Shown: positions 33,488 to 45,966 of the stretch, piece after piece
Numbering within the stretch: position 1 is the stretch's first letter
Layout of the letters: the number at the start of each line of letters is the position of its first letter
DNA from: Mesorhabditis belari
Taxonomy: Eukaryota; Nematoda; Chromadorea; Rhabditida; Rhabditidae
Direction: 5' to 3'
Assembly: GCA_958450365.1 (NCBI GenBank)
Contig: CAUEEP010000915.1
Coordinates: forward strand, 987,501-1,051,500
Length of the DNA stretch: 64,000 nucleotides
Made by a program: the position numbers and the translations under genes
Notes under the pieces: generated by a model
What the model was told of the DNA's origin: nothing
What the model saw: the letters and a program-made list of their open reading frames with translations, nothing else
Database searches by the model: none

Positions 33488-36400
33488 TTATTTTTCCTCA
33501 GACGCTTGTGTTCCTTCTTTAAAAGCCCAATTGTGCACTAAGAAAAATGAAATTGTTGATGTTATAATCAAGAGAATAATGAAGGCTAGAATATAGTGAA
33601 GAAGGAAATGAGCGCCCAAAACGTAAGCGAAACAAGCGGCTCCAGCCTGAAATTTTGTGACTTTACTAGATTTTAACAGTTTGTAACTTTAAAAATAAGT
33701 TTTAAAAGGTTTAAAAAGTTTAAAAAAGGTAAATCACCTGTAGCTATCATCATTTTCAAAACTTTAACTACTTTACTCACTTGGAAAAACTTGAAGCATG
33801 CGAATGCTGGCGCGGAATCTTTGTCTCTCCACACTCCACCAACAAGCGTCACCACTTGAGTCTGCCAACAAGAATCCCCCAATCCCAACAGGAATGGAGG
33901 AATTAAGAAAAGAAATTTGCTAAAATTGCTAATTTTGGTTTCAAAATTTCTTCTCACTTTGGAGCAATCATTGCCAATTTCTCCGTTTTTCCAAGAGCTG
34001 CTTCTGCTGGGAGAATAAGATAGCTGAATAAATAGCCGGCAATCATCAAAATTGTCCCCAAAAGAACCACCCATTTGTTACCGAGAGCCGACTTTTTTCT
34101 TGTTAATATTAAACCGCCTAAAATGACTAGAATCTTCTTTTGCTCTAATAACTTACTGATCACAACTCCTGTCCCAAAAGCGAAGACCAAGTAAGGGAGA
34201 ATTGTTTCTCTGTCCGCAAATTGTCCCGTTGCTGTAAGTCATTTTTGATTTTTGTTGGGAAGAGCCCTCAAAACTAGTTTTTATGAGATCTTGAGTTGAC
34301 TCAAGCTCACGCTCAAGTCCAAGACTCAAATTGACTCATTTTAATGACATAACTGACTTATCTAACGCGTTTGAAACGTAAACTCTGGTAGGATTTTTGC
34401 TTTACAAGTTCACGAATCAAACAGAGCTTCTATTTCTATTGTAAGTTTAAGCAAAATAGTCATTTTGTTTGGCTACAGTGTACATTTTTGAAAAAGAATA
34501 GTATTGGGAAGAGAGAGTTTTATACTTCCCACAAAATTGTCATATTTTAAAGTGCGTCTGTCTAGGTTGTCACTAAGAACGTCCCGTAGTCTGTGCCGTT
34601 TTATTTTCTTTTCGCTCCCTCTCATTGTTTTTTCTATATTTTATACGAATCGCTTATGATTCTTTTATTTGTCTTCATTACTCTCGATAAACGCTAACTG
34701 TTATTCCACAAGTAAGTCAATCACGTTACAACAGTCGTGCGGATCTACTACTACAACAATTTTCAGCCAAAAGTTGAGGCTATATTAGATCTCTATTAGT
34801 ATTTATAGAATTACTCACCCGCAACACTAGCTGGATAAATTCCATGAGAGAAAGTTGATTCGATTCCCAAGAAGAAGAAAACGACGAGAAGAGTCCGCAT
34901 TTTCTTTGAAACAGCCAACTTGAAAGTGCTTACTAAAAAAACGAAATATTGCTTTTAACAATACTGAAACAATACCAAATATTGTATTTAACAAATAGTT
35001 TAACAAACAAATAGTAACAAAGTTTAACAATACCGAATACTTGAGCAATTGATGGTGGAGTGATCTTAACAGAATCATTCCCAGCTTCCGCTCCAAGAAG
35101 ACTGTTCTCTGTCGGTTCTAAAACAAAACTGTTTATTGTTTTTAAACTAGTAATTCAAGTTTAAATTAAAATACCTCTAGAAACATCAGTGTGCTCATAC
35201 CAGGAACGTTTTCGAGGCAAGAGAGCCAATGTAAGAACACCAGCTCCAGCGACAACAGAGAAAACGGTGTAGACGAGTCGGTAGACTGATTTAAGATCAC
35301 TAAAACTATTGTTAAACGAAAAAAGAAGAGTATATAGTCAAATCTAGATTACCTATCACCAAGGAACAATGCCAGCATCGAAGCTCCAGCCAAGAGTGAT
35401 GTCTGCATCACTGTCCACATCACGGAACTATTTCTCCCAAGATTCTCTTTCTTTGAGATTTCTACGAGAAATACACCATTGGCTGTCCACAAAACTAAAC
35501 ATTTCATCGCATTTCATTGCTTTTCTTTATTTTCTTTTCTTACTTGCTGCTCCAATTCCGTTTAAAGCTGATGCAGTGAAATAGATCCAGGTTTTTAAGT
35601 CCAGAAAACATAACAAATAAAACATGTAACTTGAAGCACCAATAACCATTGCCCACTAGAAATTACATTAGCTTTTTTTAATTAATTAATGAAATTAATC
35701 AATTTAGGTAACTTATTTACCGTAAAAATTCTAATAAAAGACTATGAATTTCTAATTTTCAATCGCCTGAAATTAACCAATCAAAAAAGTAGAGAAAGGT
35801 CCATCAAATAGATCAAAAATTGTTTAAAACTCTTTTAAATAATAGCCTTTGGTATAAAATGTATAAAAAACCATATTTTAAAGTAAAATTATTATTGTTT
35901 TTTTTACTCGAACCGAGCGAACCTTCCAAAAAATCCAGAAAAACATGAATTTTTTGAATTTTCTCAAAAATCATCTTTTAAATTTTACTATCAAAGCTAA
36001 AATACTTCTAGCTTTATCTAAATGTATCATTTCTATCTAAAAAGAAGTTACAAAAACTCCCGATTTCAGGAGATTAGGAAGTATTCTTTTATTAGAATTT
36101 TTACGGTAATTATTAGGTTGGTGTAGATGAATCTTCCGTCACACTTGTTTGTTTATATTTTGGATCTAATAAAAGTTTTTATTAAATGTAGGCTCGACCC
36201 CACACCGCGAAGATCACTCAGCAGAAAATCGAGGAATTGGGCTGGGAAGTGCTGCCTCATCCGCCATAGCGGATGAGGCTGAAGCTATAGCCTGGACTTA
36301 GCCCCATCCGACTACCACTTGCAGCACTCTTTAGCAGAAAAAAAAAATTCAAAAACCGCGAAGAAGTTGAAATCTGGGTGTCCAACTTCAAAGTCGCAGT

Positions 36401-38972
36401 TGCCCGAGTTCAAAGAGTCATTGACAATTCTTCGAAAAGGGGATCCATTCTCTGAGTGGAAGATGGCAAAGAGTCATTGATAATATACACCCATGCACAA
36501 AAAAAATGTCACATTTAACTTGAACCTGCTTTTTTTCCGTTTTACTTTTTTTTGATTGCATTCTTTTATGCTAATTTTTTTAATTTTAGAATGGTAAAAC
36601 CACAGCTCTCAACGCCAGACAAAGAAAAGATTGTTGAAGCAAGGAAACAAGGAATCCCGCGGAAACAGGTGGCCGAGCTGTTCAAATGTGATGTAAGAAC
36701 CGTTTCTCGCATTGCTGCGAAGTCGAGAACGACTGGAAATTTGCACAGGACACCAGGAAGTGGACGGCCACCAGCCACTACACCACGCGAAGACAAGGCT
36801 TTGATTTTGGCGCACAATAAGGACCCGAATCTTAACGCGTCGGATGGTGTTTGCCTCATCAAGCAACAATTCGGCAAGGATATCAATCGAATGACAGTGA
36901 GCCGACACTTGAATCGAGCATGGATCTGATGGTTGCCAAGCACAGGAAGATCCGACTCGACTTCGCAAAAAGTACCAAAGTTGGACGCCGAATGACTGGG
37001 CCAATGTCATTTTCACCGATGAGTCGAAGATCAATCTCTTCAACCCTAATGGCAATCACTTGATCCGGAGACCAATTGGACAACGCCATAACATCAAATA
37101 CTTGCGGCCGACAGTCAAATTTGGTGGCGGATCGATTATGCTATGGGGTAAAAGACTTGTTCCCTTATGTCAACTAATCTTGCTTTTTTTCAGTAGCGAT
37201 GACTAGAAGTTCACCAGGTCTGCTCGTCTTTCTCAACTCAACCTTGAAGGCCCAGCGGTACAAGACGATCCTGGAGAATGATCTTCTTCCATTTGCGACC
37301 ACGAATATGGGACAAGGATGGTTGTTGTACCAGGATAACGCTCCGTGTCACAAGCACCAGATGTTGATAGGAAGGGTCGGCCGACTTTCAAACGGTGGAA
37401 GGGCTCGTTTACCGGGATGGTTCGCTGACAATCGTGTCAAGCTCGTCGCTGCTCCACCTTACAGCCCGGATCTCAACGTAATCGAGCATTTGTGGTCGCA
37501 CATCAAGGGTAAACTGAAGGGCAAACGATTTGCGACCAAGGTTGAGCTTTGGTACTTCATTCGAAGCGGAAGATTTGAGGATCCTCTTGGAGGATTTGAC
37601 TGATTCGATGCCACGGAGGATTCAGGCAGTTATTCAAGCTAAGGGAGGCCCGACAAAATATTAGATTTTTGTTTTTATCAATTTTTTATTTATGTTATTT
37701 TTTTGTGCCCTTTTTGGTGTTCTTCCGGTATTTATTGAAAAATAAAAATTTAAACAAATTGCTGGAACTTTAACACTTTTTCACAAGAAAGTAGAAGCTT
37801 TTTGCTATCCAAAACCTTTTGACAGCATAGAATTTGGAACACGTTTAGTAGGTCAAATTTAGGCGTAAAGTTTTGTAAAAACGATGTGACTTTTTTTTTG
37901 TGCATGGGTGTATATAGATAGATCTCTATTCAGGACCTGAGGTTTTATAATAAGTGCGCTAGATTTAAGGTTAAAACACATGAATTCATGCACAGGGCCA
38001 ATAAAAAGAAACACGCTATAATCTATGTAAAATATGGGTAGCACAGATAACGTCAAGGACCCACTAGAGCTTCAAGATCAAGATCAAGATCATCTACAGA
38101 TAATTGAAAGGTTTCGAGACTATTGGACTCTCTCAAAACTCTGGGGAGTCGATTCCAAATTCTGGCAGTTCTTATTGGAAAAGAGTTATAAACAAACTTA
38201 TTGGAGGTGACTGAAATTTCGAAAACGAAAGAACCTCTCCTTGAACTAACTGTGGGATTAACTTTGAATAAATCTCGAAAAAGAGGGATAGGTTGATAAT
38301 GATGGTGAAAATCTTCTGGATTGAGGTTCTATATCAGGATTTTTATAATAGATTTTGTTATAACCATTCTCTGCGTGGAAGATGGCAAAGGCTCATTGAT
38401 AATGATGGCGAATATCTTTTGGATTGTGGTTCTGTATTAGGATTTTTATAATGAACTTTCGTTTATGGTTCTAACGGAAGTTTCATCTGCACCAAGCTAA
38501 TAATTAATTGTATTATATACCTTTGAACCTAGTCTTGAGATCACTGGCGGTGCCAAGAGATTTGAAAACATGAAAGTGAAGTAAAGGATTCCTTTACTGT
38601 AAATGGCTTTTGTTTTGGATTCGTCGTTTTGAATGAAACCTGTAATAGCCATCATTTGGAGCAAGTTCACCAGCTGAAGAAAGATTTCGAATAATAGCAA
38701 GCTAAAATGAAAAAATTCTTTGAAGTCTATTAAATAAGTCGTTGAATAAGTTTATTAAAACTGACCACAATGAAGGCTTGTGAATTAAAAGCAGCAAAAA
38801 TAAAGAAAAAGCCGAGTCCAAGCTGAAGAACACCAAACAATTCTCGATTCAATTCCATCCAATTTTTCTTCCGTGATTTTTCGAATTTCGAGATCTCCTC
38901 TGTAACAATGTCTTTTTTTTCCAATCGATTTTGATAAGCACTTTTTATTTTCTGCGTAAAACTCAAGGTCAT
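33488..38972 (-). CDS. UNC-93-like membrane transporter (MFS superfamily), copy 2
   Basis: Twelve exons in order: 38766-38972, 38640-38701, 38521-38596, 35544-35655, 35353-35494, 35175-35299, 35034-35117, 34819-34932, 34157-34231, 33958-34117, 33781-33919, 33488-33646. All phases close, giving ~484 residues. It has a ~45-residue charged N-terminus, then LGLGFFFIFAAFNSQAFIV, SNLLAPPVISRLGSK, FSHGIYPASVA and LGLGDSCWQTQ...APAFACFKFFQ. Exons 3, 4, 5, 8, 9 and 11 have the same length as in the neighbouring copy, so the two arose by tandem duplication. Intron 3 is 2.9 kb and carries a MITE, a mariner remnant, a Tc1-like element and a LINE fragment, yet the exons on both sides are intact. Confidence 0.92.
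35719..36112. mobile_element. Palindromic MITE, ends TACCGTAAAAATTCTAATAA
   Basis: TTACCGTAAAAATTCTAATA at the left is mirrored by TATTAGAATTTTTACGGTAA at the right, with inner pairs around GATTTCAGG/CCTGAAATT. It is in intron 3 of UNC-93-like copy 2. Confidence 0.8.
36116..36450 (+). pseudogene. Mariner transposase C-terminal remnant
   Basis: After a mariner-like end (TTAGGTTGGTGTAGATGAA), 36190-36440 reads RPHTAKITQQKIEELGWEVL, then PHP, a break, DLAPSDYHL and FKNREEVEIWVSNF. These are mariner transposase motifs around the third catalytic Asp, with a ~30 bp disruption just before DLAPSDYHL. The N-terminal two thirds are missing. Confidence 0.75.
36485..37912 (+). mobile_element. Tc1-like DNA transposon
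   Basis: About 1.43 kb, bounded by inverted repeats TACACCCATGCACAAAAAAA / TTTTTTTGTGCATGGGTGTA next to TA dinucleotides, as expected for Tc1/mariner TA insertion. It contains one decayed transposase gene and lies in intron 3 of UNC-93-like copy 2, opposite to that gene. Confidence 0.9.
36591..37662 (+). pseudogene. Tc1-like transposase, frameshifted
   Basis: The N-terminal part (36591-36926) has paired-type helix-turn-helix DNA-binding segments (KEKIVEARKQGIPRKQVAEL, GSGRPPATTPRED, TVSRHLNRAW). Frame breaks follow RAWI and again after IRLDFAK. The catalytic core is still readable: VIFTDESK (first Asp), GGGSIMLW, a 46 bp intron at 37148-37193, LLYQDNAPCH (second Asp) and YSPDLNVIEHLW (Glu), ending QAKGGPTKY. 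Acidic residues are present, but at least two frameshifts should prevent a functional product. Spacing from the second Asp to the Glu is 49 residues, where Tc1 family members usually have 34. Confidence 0.85.
38058..38300 (-). pseudogene. Non-LTR retrotransposon (LINE) C-terminal fragment
   Basis: The minus strand reads FKVNPTVSSRRGSFVFEISV, then FVYNSFPIRTARIWNRLPR, then SNSLETFQLSVDDLDL. This is the tail pattern of LINE polyproteins after the reverse transcriptase (R...F..R....WN.LP......S...F). No RT core is present. It lies in intron 3 of UNC-93-like copy 2. Confidence 0.7.
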
Positions 38973-38974
38973 TT

Positions 38975-39445
38975 GTTTGATTAGTAAAAAAAACTAGTAA
39001 AAGTAAAGAATGATTTGAGTAGATTCATATTTATATTAAAATATCGACATAAAAAACACAAAAATAATGTTTTCTCTCAAAAATAGTGATTAACTTAGTT
39101 TCATTCACACGTTTTTTTCAAAAGCAAAATCAGCAAACCTTTCATTTCTTAGAAAAAAACGTAAAATGGAGTGTTGGCTTGAAAAATGAACAAACAAAAC
39201 CTAAAATCTTTTAATTTATCAAGAAATCTAGTAAAGTAGCTGTGAAAATTGAAATCGCGTTCATATCAGCAATGCTTTTTATTGAAAAGCTGTCCTTTTT
39301 TTGATTTGAGAGAGCTGACCATTCAGTTTATCATTTTTCAGGCAAACAAAGAACGGGAAAAGACAAAAGAAATCTCTTTTTGACAGAAAAATCATTAATA
39401 AAGTGTGAATTGTAAAGTTTTCGTTTACTTTTTATGGTGTAAACT
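38975..39445. other. 5' flank of UNC-93-like copy 2, no gene seen
   Basis: AT-rich sequence upstream of the start at 38972. Probable promoter region, no motif recognised. Confidence 0.4.
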
Positions 39446-39446
39446 G

Positions 39447-40212
39447 GTGAATGATTGGAATTTGTGAAGAAAGTGAATCAGCGTCATTGTTGACGATAGA
39501 AGCATTTGAAAAGTTAGAAAAAGTTGAAACTTGCAAAGCTAATTGAACAAATCCTATTGCAATCCGTTTTGCGAAATGATCAGATGATAAATATTGAGTC
39601 AAACATTCAGCACACATTAATTTTAGCCATTTTCATCTTTGAATACATTCTGTTGATCTAAAATTGACTTTTTCTAAATCCTTAGAGACTCCAGTTATTT
39701 CTTGTTACTTATTTAACTTCATTTCCTTTTCATTTCAATCCTAAATCTTCACTCTCCAGCTCCAGCTCACTTCTTTTTCATTTCACTTCTCCAACGATGA
39801 CATTTTACTGCTTGTGATTACGGTGGTTGTTCAAAATGTGCAAGTGAGTTGCAATGAGATTGAATTGAGGATTTTGAATGAACAAAAACTACTTGTGAAT
39901 GATTGGAATTTGTGAAGAAAGTGAATCAGCGTCATTGTTGACGATAGAAGCATTTGAAAAGTTAGAAAAACTTGGAACTAGCAAAGCTAATTGAACAAAT
40001 CCTATTGCAATCCGTTTTGCCAAATGGTCAGATGATAAATATTGAGTCAAACATTCAGCACACATTAATTTTAACCATTTTCATCTTTGAATACATTTTG
40101 TTGATCTAAAATTGACTTTTTCTAAATCCTTAGAGACTCCAGTAATTTCTTGTTACTTATTTAACTTTATTTAACTTCATTTCCTTTTCATTCAAATCCT
40201 AAATCTTCATTC
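39447..40212. repeat. Direct duplication of a ~310 bp segment
   Basis: 39447-39756 recurs at 39897-40212, from GTGAATGATTGGAATTTGTG to TTCATTTCCTTTTCATT, at ~95% identity. The minus-strand frame of copy 1 (61 codons) is broken in register upstream by TGA, so I do not call it a gene. Confidence 0.85.
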
Positions 40213-40811
40213 TTCAGCTATTTTTGCAAATAAATTCTCCGTTTTAGCATTCAGAAATCGAAAACCGTGCGGCTAGATGGGTGCTCGATAATGAAAAAAC
40301 GGGGGGAAAACAAAAAGAAATCGGATGGAGAAATCGGGTCATCGGCTTTCCCGACAAGAACATCCACTTTGTGCAGTTCAAAAGGGAAAAAAATCGTATG
40401 AAGACATTTTTTTTCCCTTTTGAACATAACTCTCACACTCACCTCTATCTTTTATTGAAAATGAATTCATTTTTGTGTCTTCGTGAAATTCATTACTTCG
40501 TGATCTTTCAAGGGCATTAGAATGGCCTTGTCTCTTTCTCCGATCTCTTTTGTATACTTTTTGATCATCTAATCGAATTACAAATGTTTCTCTACCTTAA
40601 ATCAATTCTTCTTTTCCCATAAACTTTCTTTCGATACTCAATTGGTTAATGGTTTTTTTATTCTTCACTGCAACAATTGCGTGTAACAAATTGTATAGTA
40701 ATTTGTATGCAATACACTTCTCTTTAAAGTATTATCAAACAATTTTACTCTAACTTTCCACCAAAAACCATCGAATACTGATCGGAAAACAGGATTTCAC
40801 TTACCTCAATC
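40213..40811. other. Intergenic, with a hairpin at 40375-40425
   Basis: GTTCAAAAGGGAAAAAAA pairs with TTTTTTTCCCTTTTGAAC across a short loop. Nothing else recognised. Confidence 0.5.
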
Positions 40812-41060
40812 CCATCATTTGCCCATTCACTCTTCACGGTGACCGCACACTTTATTTTGCTCACAAAAAAACTGACAACCTTGTTGAACTTGTACAAATT
40901 GTTTTTATGAAACTAGATTTTTATAAACAATATAAACATAAACGATAAAAATATAGTTTCATAAAAACAATTTCAACAAGTTCTACAAGGCTGTCAATTT
41001 TTTTATGAGCAAAGTAAAGTGTGCGGTCACCGTGAAGAGTGAATGGGCAAATGATCTCAC
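40812..41060. mobile_element. Palindromic MITE with ~100 bp arms
   Basis: ATTTGCCCATTCACTCTTCA, then CGGTGACCGCACACTTTA, is mirrored by TAAAGTGTGCGGTCACCGTG and AAGAGTGAATGGGCAAAT. The loop is AT-only. No coding capacity. Confidence 0.85.
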
Positions 41061-44000
41061 AAAAAACTAGGAGATATAGTCAATAAAGCCAATAAAGTCA
41101 ATAAAGTCAAACATTTCGATATTTATGTGTATTTTATTCGACACGAATAATGAATTACAACACAACGGAGGAGATTTTTACCCCTAATTATCCCTATTGC
41201 CTAAATGTTGTTAAGAAAAAACCCATAATAAAACCCATAATAATGGGAAAAAGAATTAATCTTTCTAGCCGCCGGGATCGAACCCTTAACCCCCGACTAG
41301 GAGGCAAGACTCCTATCCGGTTTATCTAAAGATAAAGCTATTTATCTAAAGATAAAGCTTGTTAAACTAGTATTGAACTATTGTGTTCAAAAAGATTATT
41401 GACAAGAAAATCTTCCAATAACTTTCACTTTCAGATCAAATCGTTATTTTGATTGCTAGCAGAAGAAACGTGTTTTGCAAATAGTCATTATTTTCTAACT
41501 GTAAAAATTGGAAAAGAAATATAGCCGTTGGGGTCAATTTACAACACGGAAAGACACAATCAAAGAAAAGACTTTCACTTGGTTGACTTTCACTTAGTTA
41601 GTTCATCTGTTCTCAAATCTTTTAGTTTAATCCACAAGTCTTTTACATTTTACTTTTATTTCATGGTTCATTTATCAATTTCCATTGATAAGTATCCAAT
41701 TTTTAACGGTTCAACAATTTAAAAAACTAATCGATGAGCACTGATTCGTGATTTTTGTAAAAATAACAATTTAGACTTAAAGATCAAGAAGAAAACTCAT
41801 TTTTCTAGTAAAATTTAGTTAGTTTTTATGCTTCAAAAGCTTCAAAAGCCGATCTAGAATAGTTTATCTTTAGAACGATTTAATTCTAATTAAGTATTGA
41901 TAAACGATTAGCTATTCTATAATCGATCCCTTTTTCCCCAAAAAACGACCCCATTTTCACCCCAAAAACGGCTGATCTGTCAATCAAATGTCAGTCTTTT
42001 TTTTGGGGCAAAAAAAGCGCGCATCTCTCATCAATGATAACGAAAACTTTGTCTTACATTAAACTTCAAAATTTTAAATCAATATCCTGCAAAAAGCTCT
42101 CTGTTATGTGAGAGAGCTCTCGTTCAAAGTGAGAGAGCTCTCGTTCGAGCTCTCGTTCAAATGAAATATTCACTCCAAAAGAAGAAGCAAACCAAAGAGT
42201 GGAGAAATGAAGAGGAAACACATGTTTCTTTAGTTTTATTTTTAGTTAAAAGTTCAAATCTCTTTTTTTAGTCTATACCGAATGAGTTGAAATCAAATAA
42301 AGACCAAATTCAACTAATAAATTCAACAATAAATCCAACTAACAAATAGAATCATCCATCTTTATCTGATCCTTTTTTTATAGATGAAGCTCTCGTTATG
42401 TCAGAGCTCTCGTTCAAGCTCTCGTTCTAAGTCTAAGAAAATAAGTCTTGCAATGGTTTAAAGCTTTTGGATTAGTTTTTGGATAGCTTTTAATCCTTTT
42501 TTCCTCATCATCAGCATTAAAATCGTCATCAAATTCATCAAATTCATCAAATTCTTCAAATCCTTTATCAAAATTTAGCTAAACTATTCTAAGATTGCTA
42601 TTTATTATATGTTTTTGTTTTACAAATACCCACAACTCCTCGAAATTTCTATTACACTTTTGCCCTTCTGTTCAAAAGTACACGATCTGAACATAAGAAT
42701 GAAAAGGACAAGAGATGCATTCTCTATTCCTTACACTCACCCATTCACTTCTCTCACTTGCGTGTACCCGTATATCTTTTTCTTCTATTCATTTACTATT
42801 TACTTGCCATTCTTGAGTCAATATAAACATCCTTTTTACCCTACTTGAGAACTTTTTTGATATAATGAAGTCTAAGAAGGTCATTTAGGTGTTGAAGAAA
42901 GGAACTAACCAGATAAATCTTTTTTTTATAGATGATAAGAAGAAAAACTGTCTTGCAATGGTTTAAAGCTTTTGGATTACGGGTTTTTGGATAGTTTTAA
43001 TCCTTTTTTCCTCATCATCAGCATTAAAATCGTCATCAAATTCATCAAATTCTTGAATCAAAGCGTGAATCTACTGTTCAAACACGTGGGAGTGGAGAAA
43101 CGGTCGTTTCTGACAAAATTTAGCCTTTTTCATGTCCATCTCTACCAAAAAGACCCACAGATTACAGACATGCAGAGAAAATGGAAAGAGAGATGAAAGA
43201 GAGATGAAAGAGAGACTGGCAGCCACCCAGAGATCCCTTTCTTCCTTTCTTCCTTTCTTCCTTCCTTTCTTTCTTTCTCTGTTCCTCTTTCCACCAAAAG
43301 CCCTGTCCATTTTCCACACACAACACGGAGTGATCGGCTGTCACGACCCGCACAATGCCAATCATTTTTCCTATTTATTAAATGTTTGACCTATCAATGA
43401 TAGCTTTCTTAGCTCATTTATGCATTTATTAACAATGCCTAACTTTCAATATTGATCAAACTAATATTGTTTCATTGGATTTTCATTTTCAGCTTTAAAA
43501 GTTATCCAAAGTTAAAAGTTTTCTTCATTCCTCCAAAACAGTAACAAGTAGAAACTTGTTACTGTCTTTTATCGTAAAATCGAAACATCGTAAAATGTCT
43601 TTTATCTTGATATTTTAAATCTATTTTAAATTGAAATTTAAATTAAACCAAATGTGATATGCAGCTGTCAGAATTGTCAGCGGCTTTCTGAAGCAAATTG
43701 AGATCGTATTTTTTTATTAAAACCTTCTTTATAGTTTATAAAACCTTATCTCAAAAAAAAAGTTTTACCTAACTTTTCTTTATTCTTTTTTATCAAAAAG
43801 TAGTTCAATTTTAAGAATATTAATCAATTTTTGGTTTTAAAAAACTCCCACTTCTTGACCGATAAATGAAAAAGAAGAAAAGGCGGTATTTTTGGGAAAA
43901 TCCACTTTCGTGTCAGTAGAGGATAAGGGGTGCTGACTTGAGGATTTGATGAAGAAATAGGAAAAGAGGGACGAGTAACTGTCTCTCTTTAGTCTTTTTC

Positions 44001-44170
44001 TTTTTCTTTTTCTTCTTTCAAACACTTCTCAACACTTTTCACGCATCTCATTTACTCTTTTTGATTGCATAGAAACTTGAGAATTTTTTTGATACTTCCT
44101 GCTGTTTCATTAGAGTTCATCTCTTGTTTACTTTGAAAAGCTATTCTTTAGCTACATAGCTTTAGCATTA
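41061..44170. other. 3 kb without a recognised gene
   Basis: AT-rich, with scattered repeats: GAGAGCTCTCGTTC words at 42105-42430, and ATCATCAAATTCATC words with a ~90 bp duplication (42440-42550 against 42930-43050). Short frames show no family resemblance. Confidence 0.4.
41267..41340 (-). pseudogene. tRNA-like sequence, anticodon loop CTCCTAG
   Basis: On the minus strand, GGGTTCGATCCC matches the T arm and B box, and a loop CTCCTAG would give anticodon CCU (Arg). The anticodon stem (CTTGC/TCGGG) and the acceptor stem pair poorly, and the 5' part is built from a duplicated TTTATCTTTAGATAAA. Probably a decayed tRNA or SINE head. Confidence 0.35.
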
Positions 44171-45185
<1,015 letters not shown>

Positions 45186-45966
45186 TTAGGTTGGTGAATT
45201 GAAAACTGCCGGACTTTAAACTAAAATTTATTGAAAATAAAAACATGAATTCATTCCAAATTATTTCCATTATTATTGACGATTTCTGCCCATTTTACAG
45301 GCAATTTGCGGATTCCTGTTTCGTAGTAGGATTTTGGTTTTGAATCGAAAAACTTTCAAAGCCAATTTTTGACTGCTTCTTCCGAATCGAAGTGTTCTCC
45401 CGTAAGCTTATTACTCATGATCCGAAATAAATAGTAATCAAAAGGGGTGAGGTCCGGGCTGTATGGGGAATGTGCCAAAAGTTCCCAAACAAGGTTATTT
45501 ATTTTAGAGCCAGTTATTAATAGAGTCAGTTTTACAACGTGAGAACGCGCGTTGTCGTGGAGGAGAACGATCTTTGACTTGGATTTTGGTTTGTGTGTGA
45601 GACAAGTGTGAGACTCAAAAATGGAGGACTTGAGATGTCCTGGAGATGATCAGTTTGAGCACTTTCTCCAAAAGAAACCCATTTTGGTGTCAATGGAAAA
45701 GTTGTAGAGAATCAGAAATTAGGCTTATAGCCAAATTTCCAAAAAGATACACTTAGTAGTTTCGCTTAAAATGCAAGTTTTGTGAAAATTTGTAAATTTC
45801 GCATTTCTTGAAAACCAGTTTTTGAATCGTTCTGAGAATTTGGATATAAGCTTGATTTTTGATTCTCTACAACCTTTCCATTGGCACCAAAATGGGCTTC
45901 TTTTGAAGAAAGTGCTCAAACTGTCACATATGACAATAGCCGGCAGTTTTCAATTCACCAACCCAA
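45186..45966. mobile_element. Mariner-derived element, copy M2, with transposase remnant
   Basis: Ends match M1 (TTAGGTTGGTGAATTGAAAA and mirror). The minus strand at 45345-45600 keeps LLHDNARSHVVKLT...HSPYSPDL and FDYYLFRIMSN, holding the second and third catalytic Asp of a mariner transposase. The remainder is non-coding inverted arms shared with M1. Confidence 0.85.

Noticed and set aside
36566..37089. Minus-strand frames of 68-148 codons
   Set aside because: Shadows of the Tc1-like transposase on the + strand.
39432..39617. Possible small gene MCAECLTQYL... on the minus strand
   Set aside because: The duplicated copy at 39897-40212 and the upstream register contain stops, and no start or splice context fits.
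43071..43389. Charged 82-85-codon frames on both strands
   Set aside because: Caused by a CTTT/CTTCC-rich tract; no homology cue.
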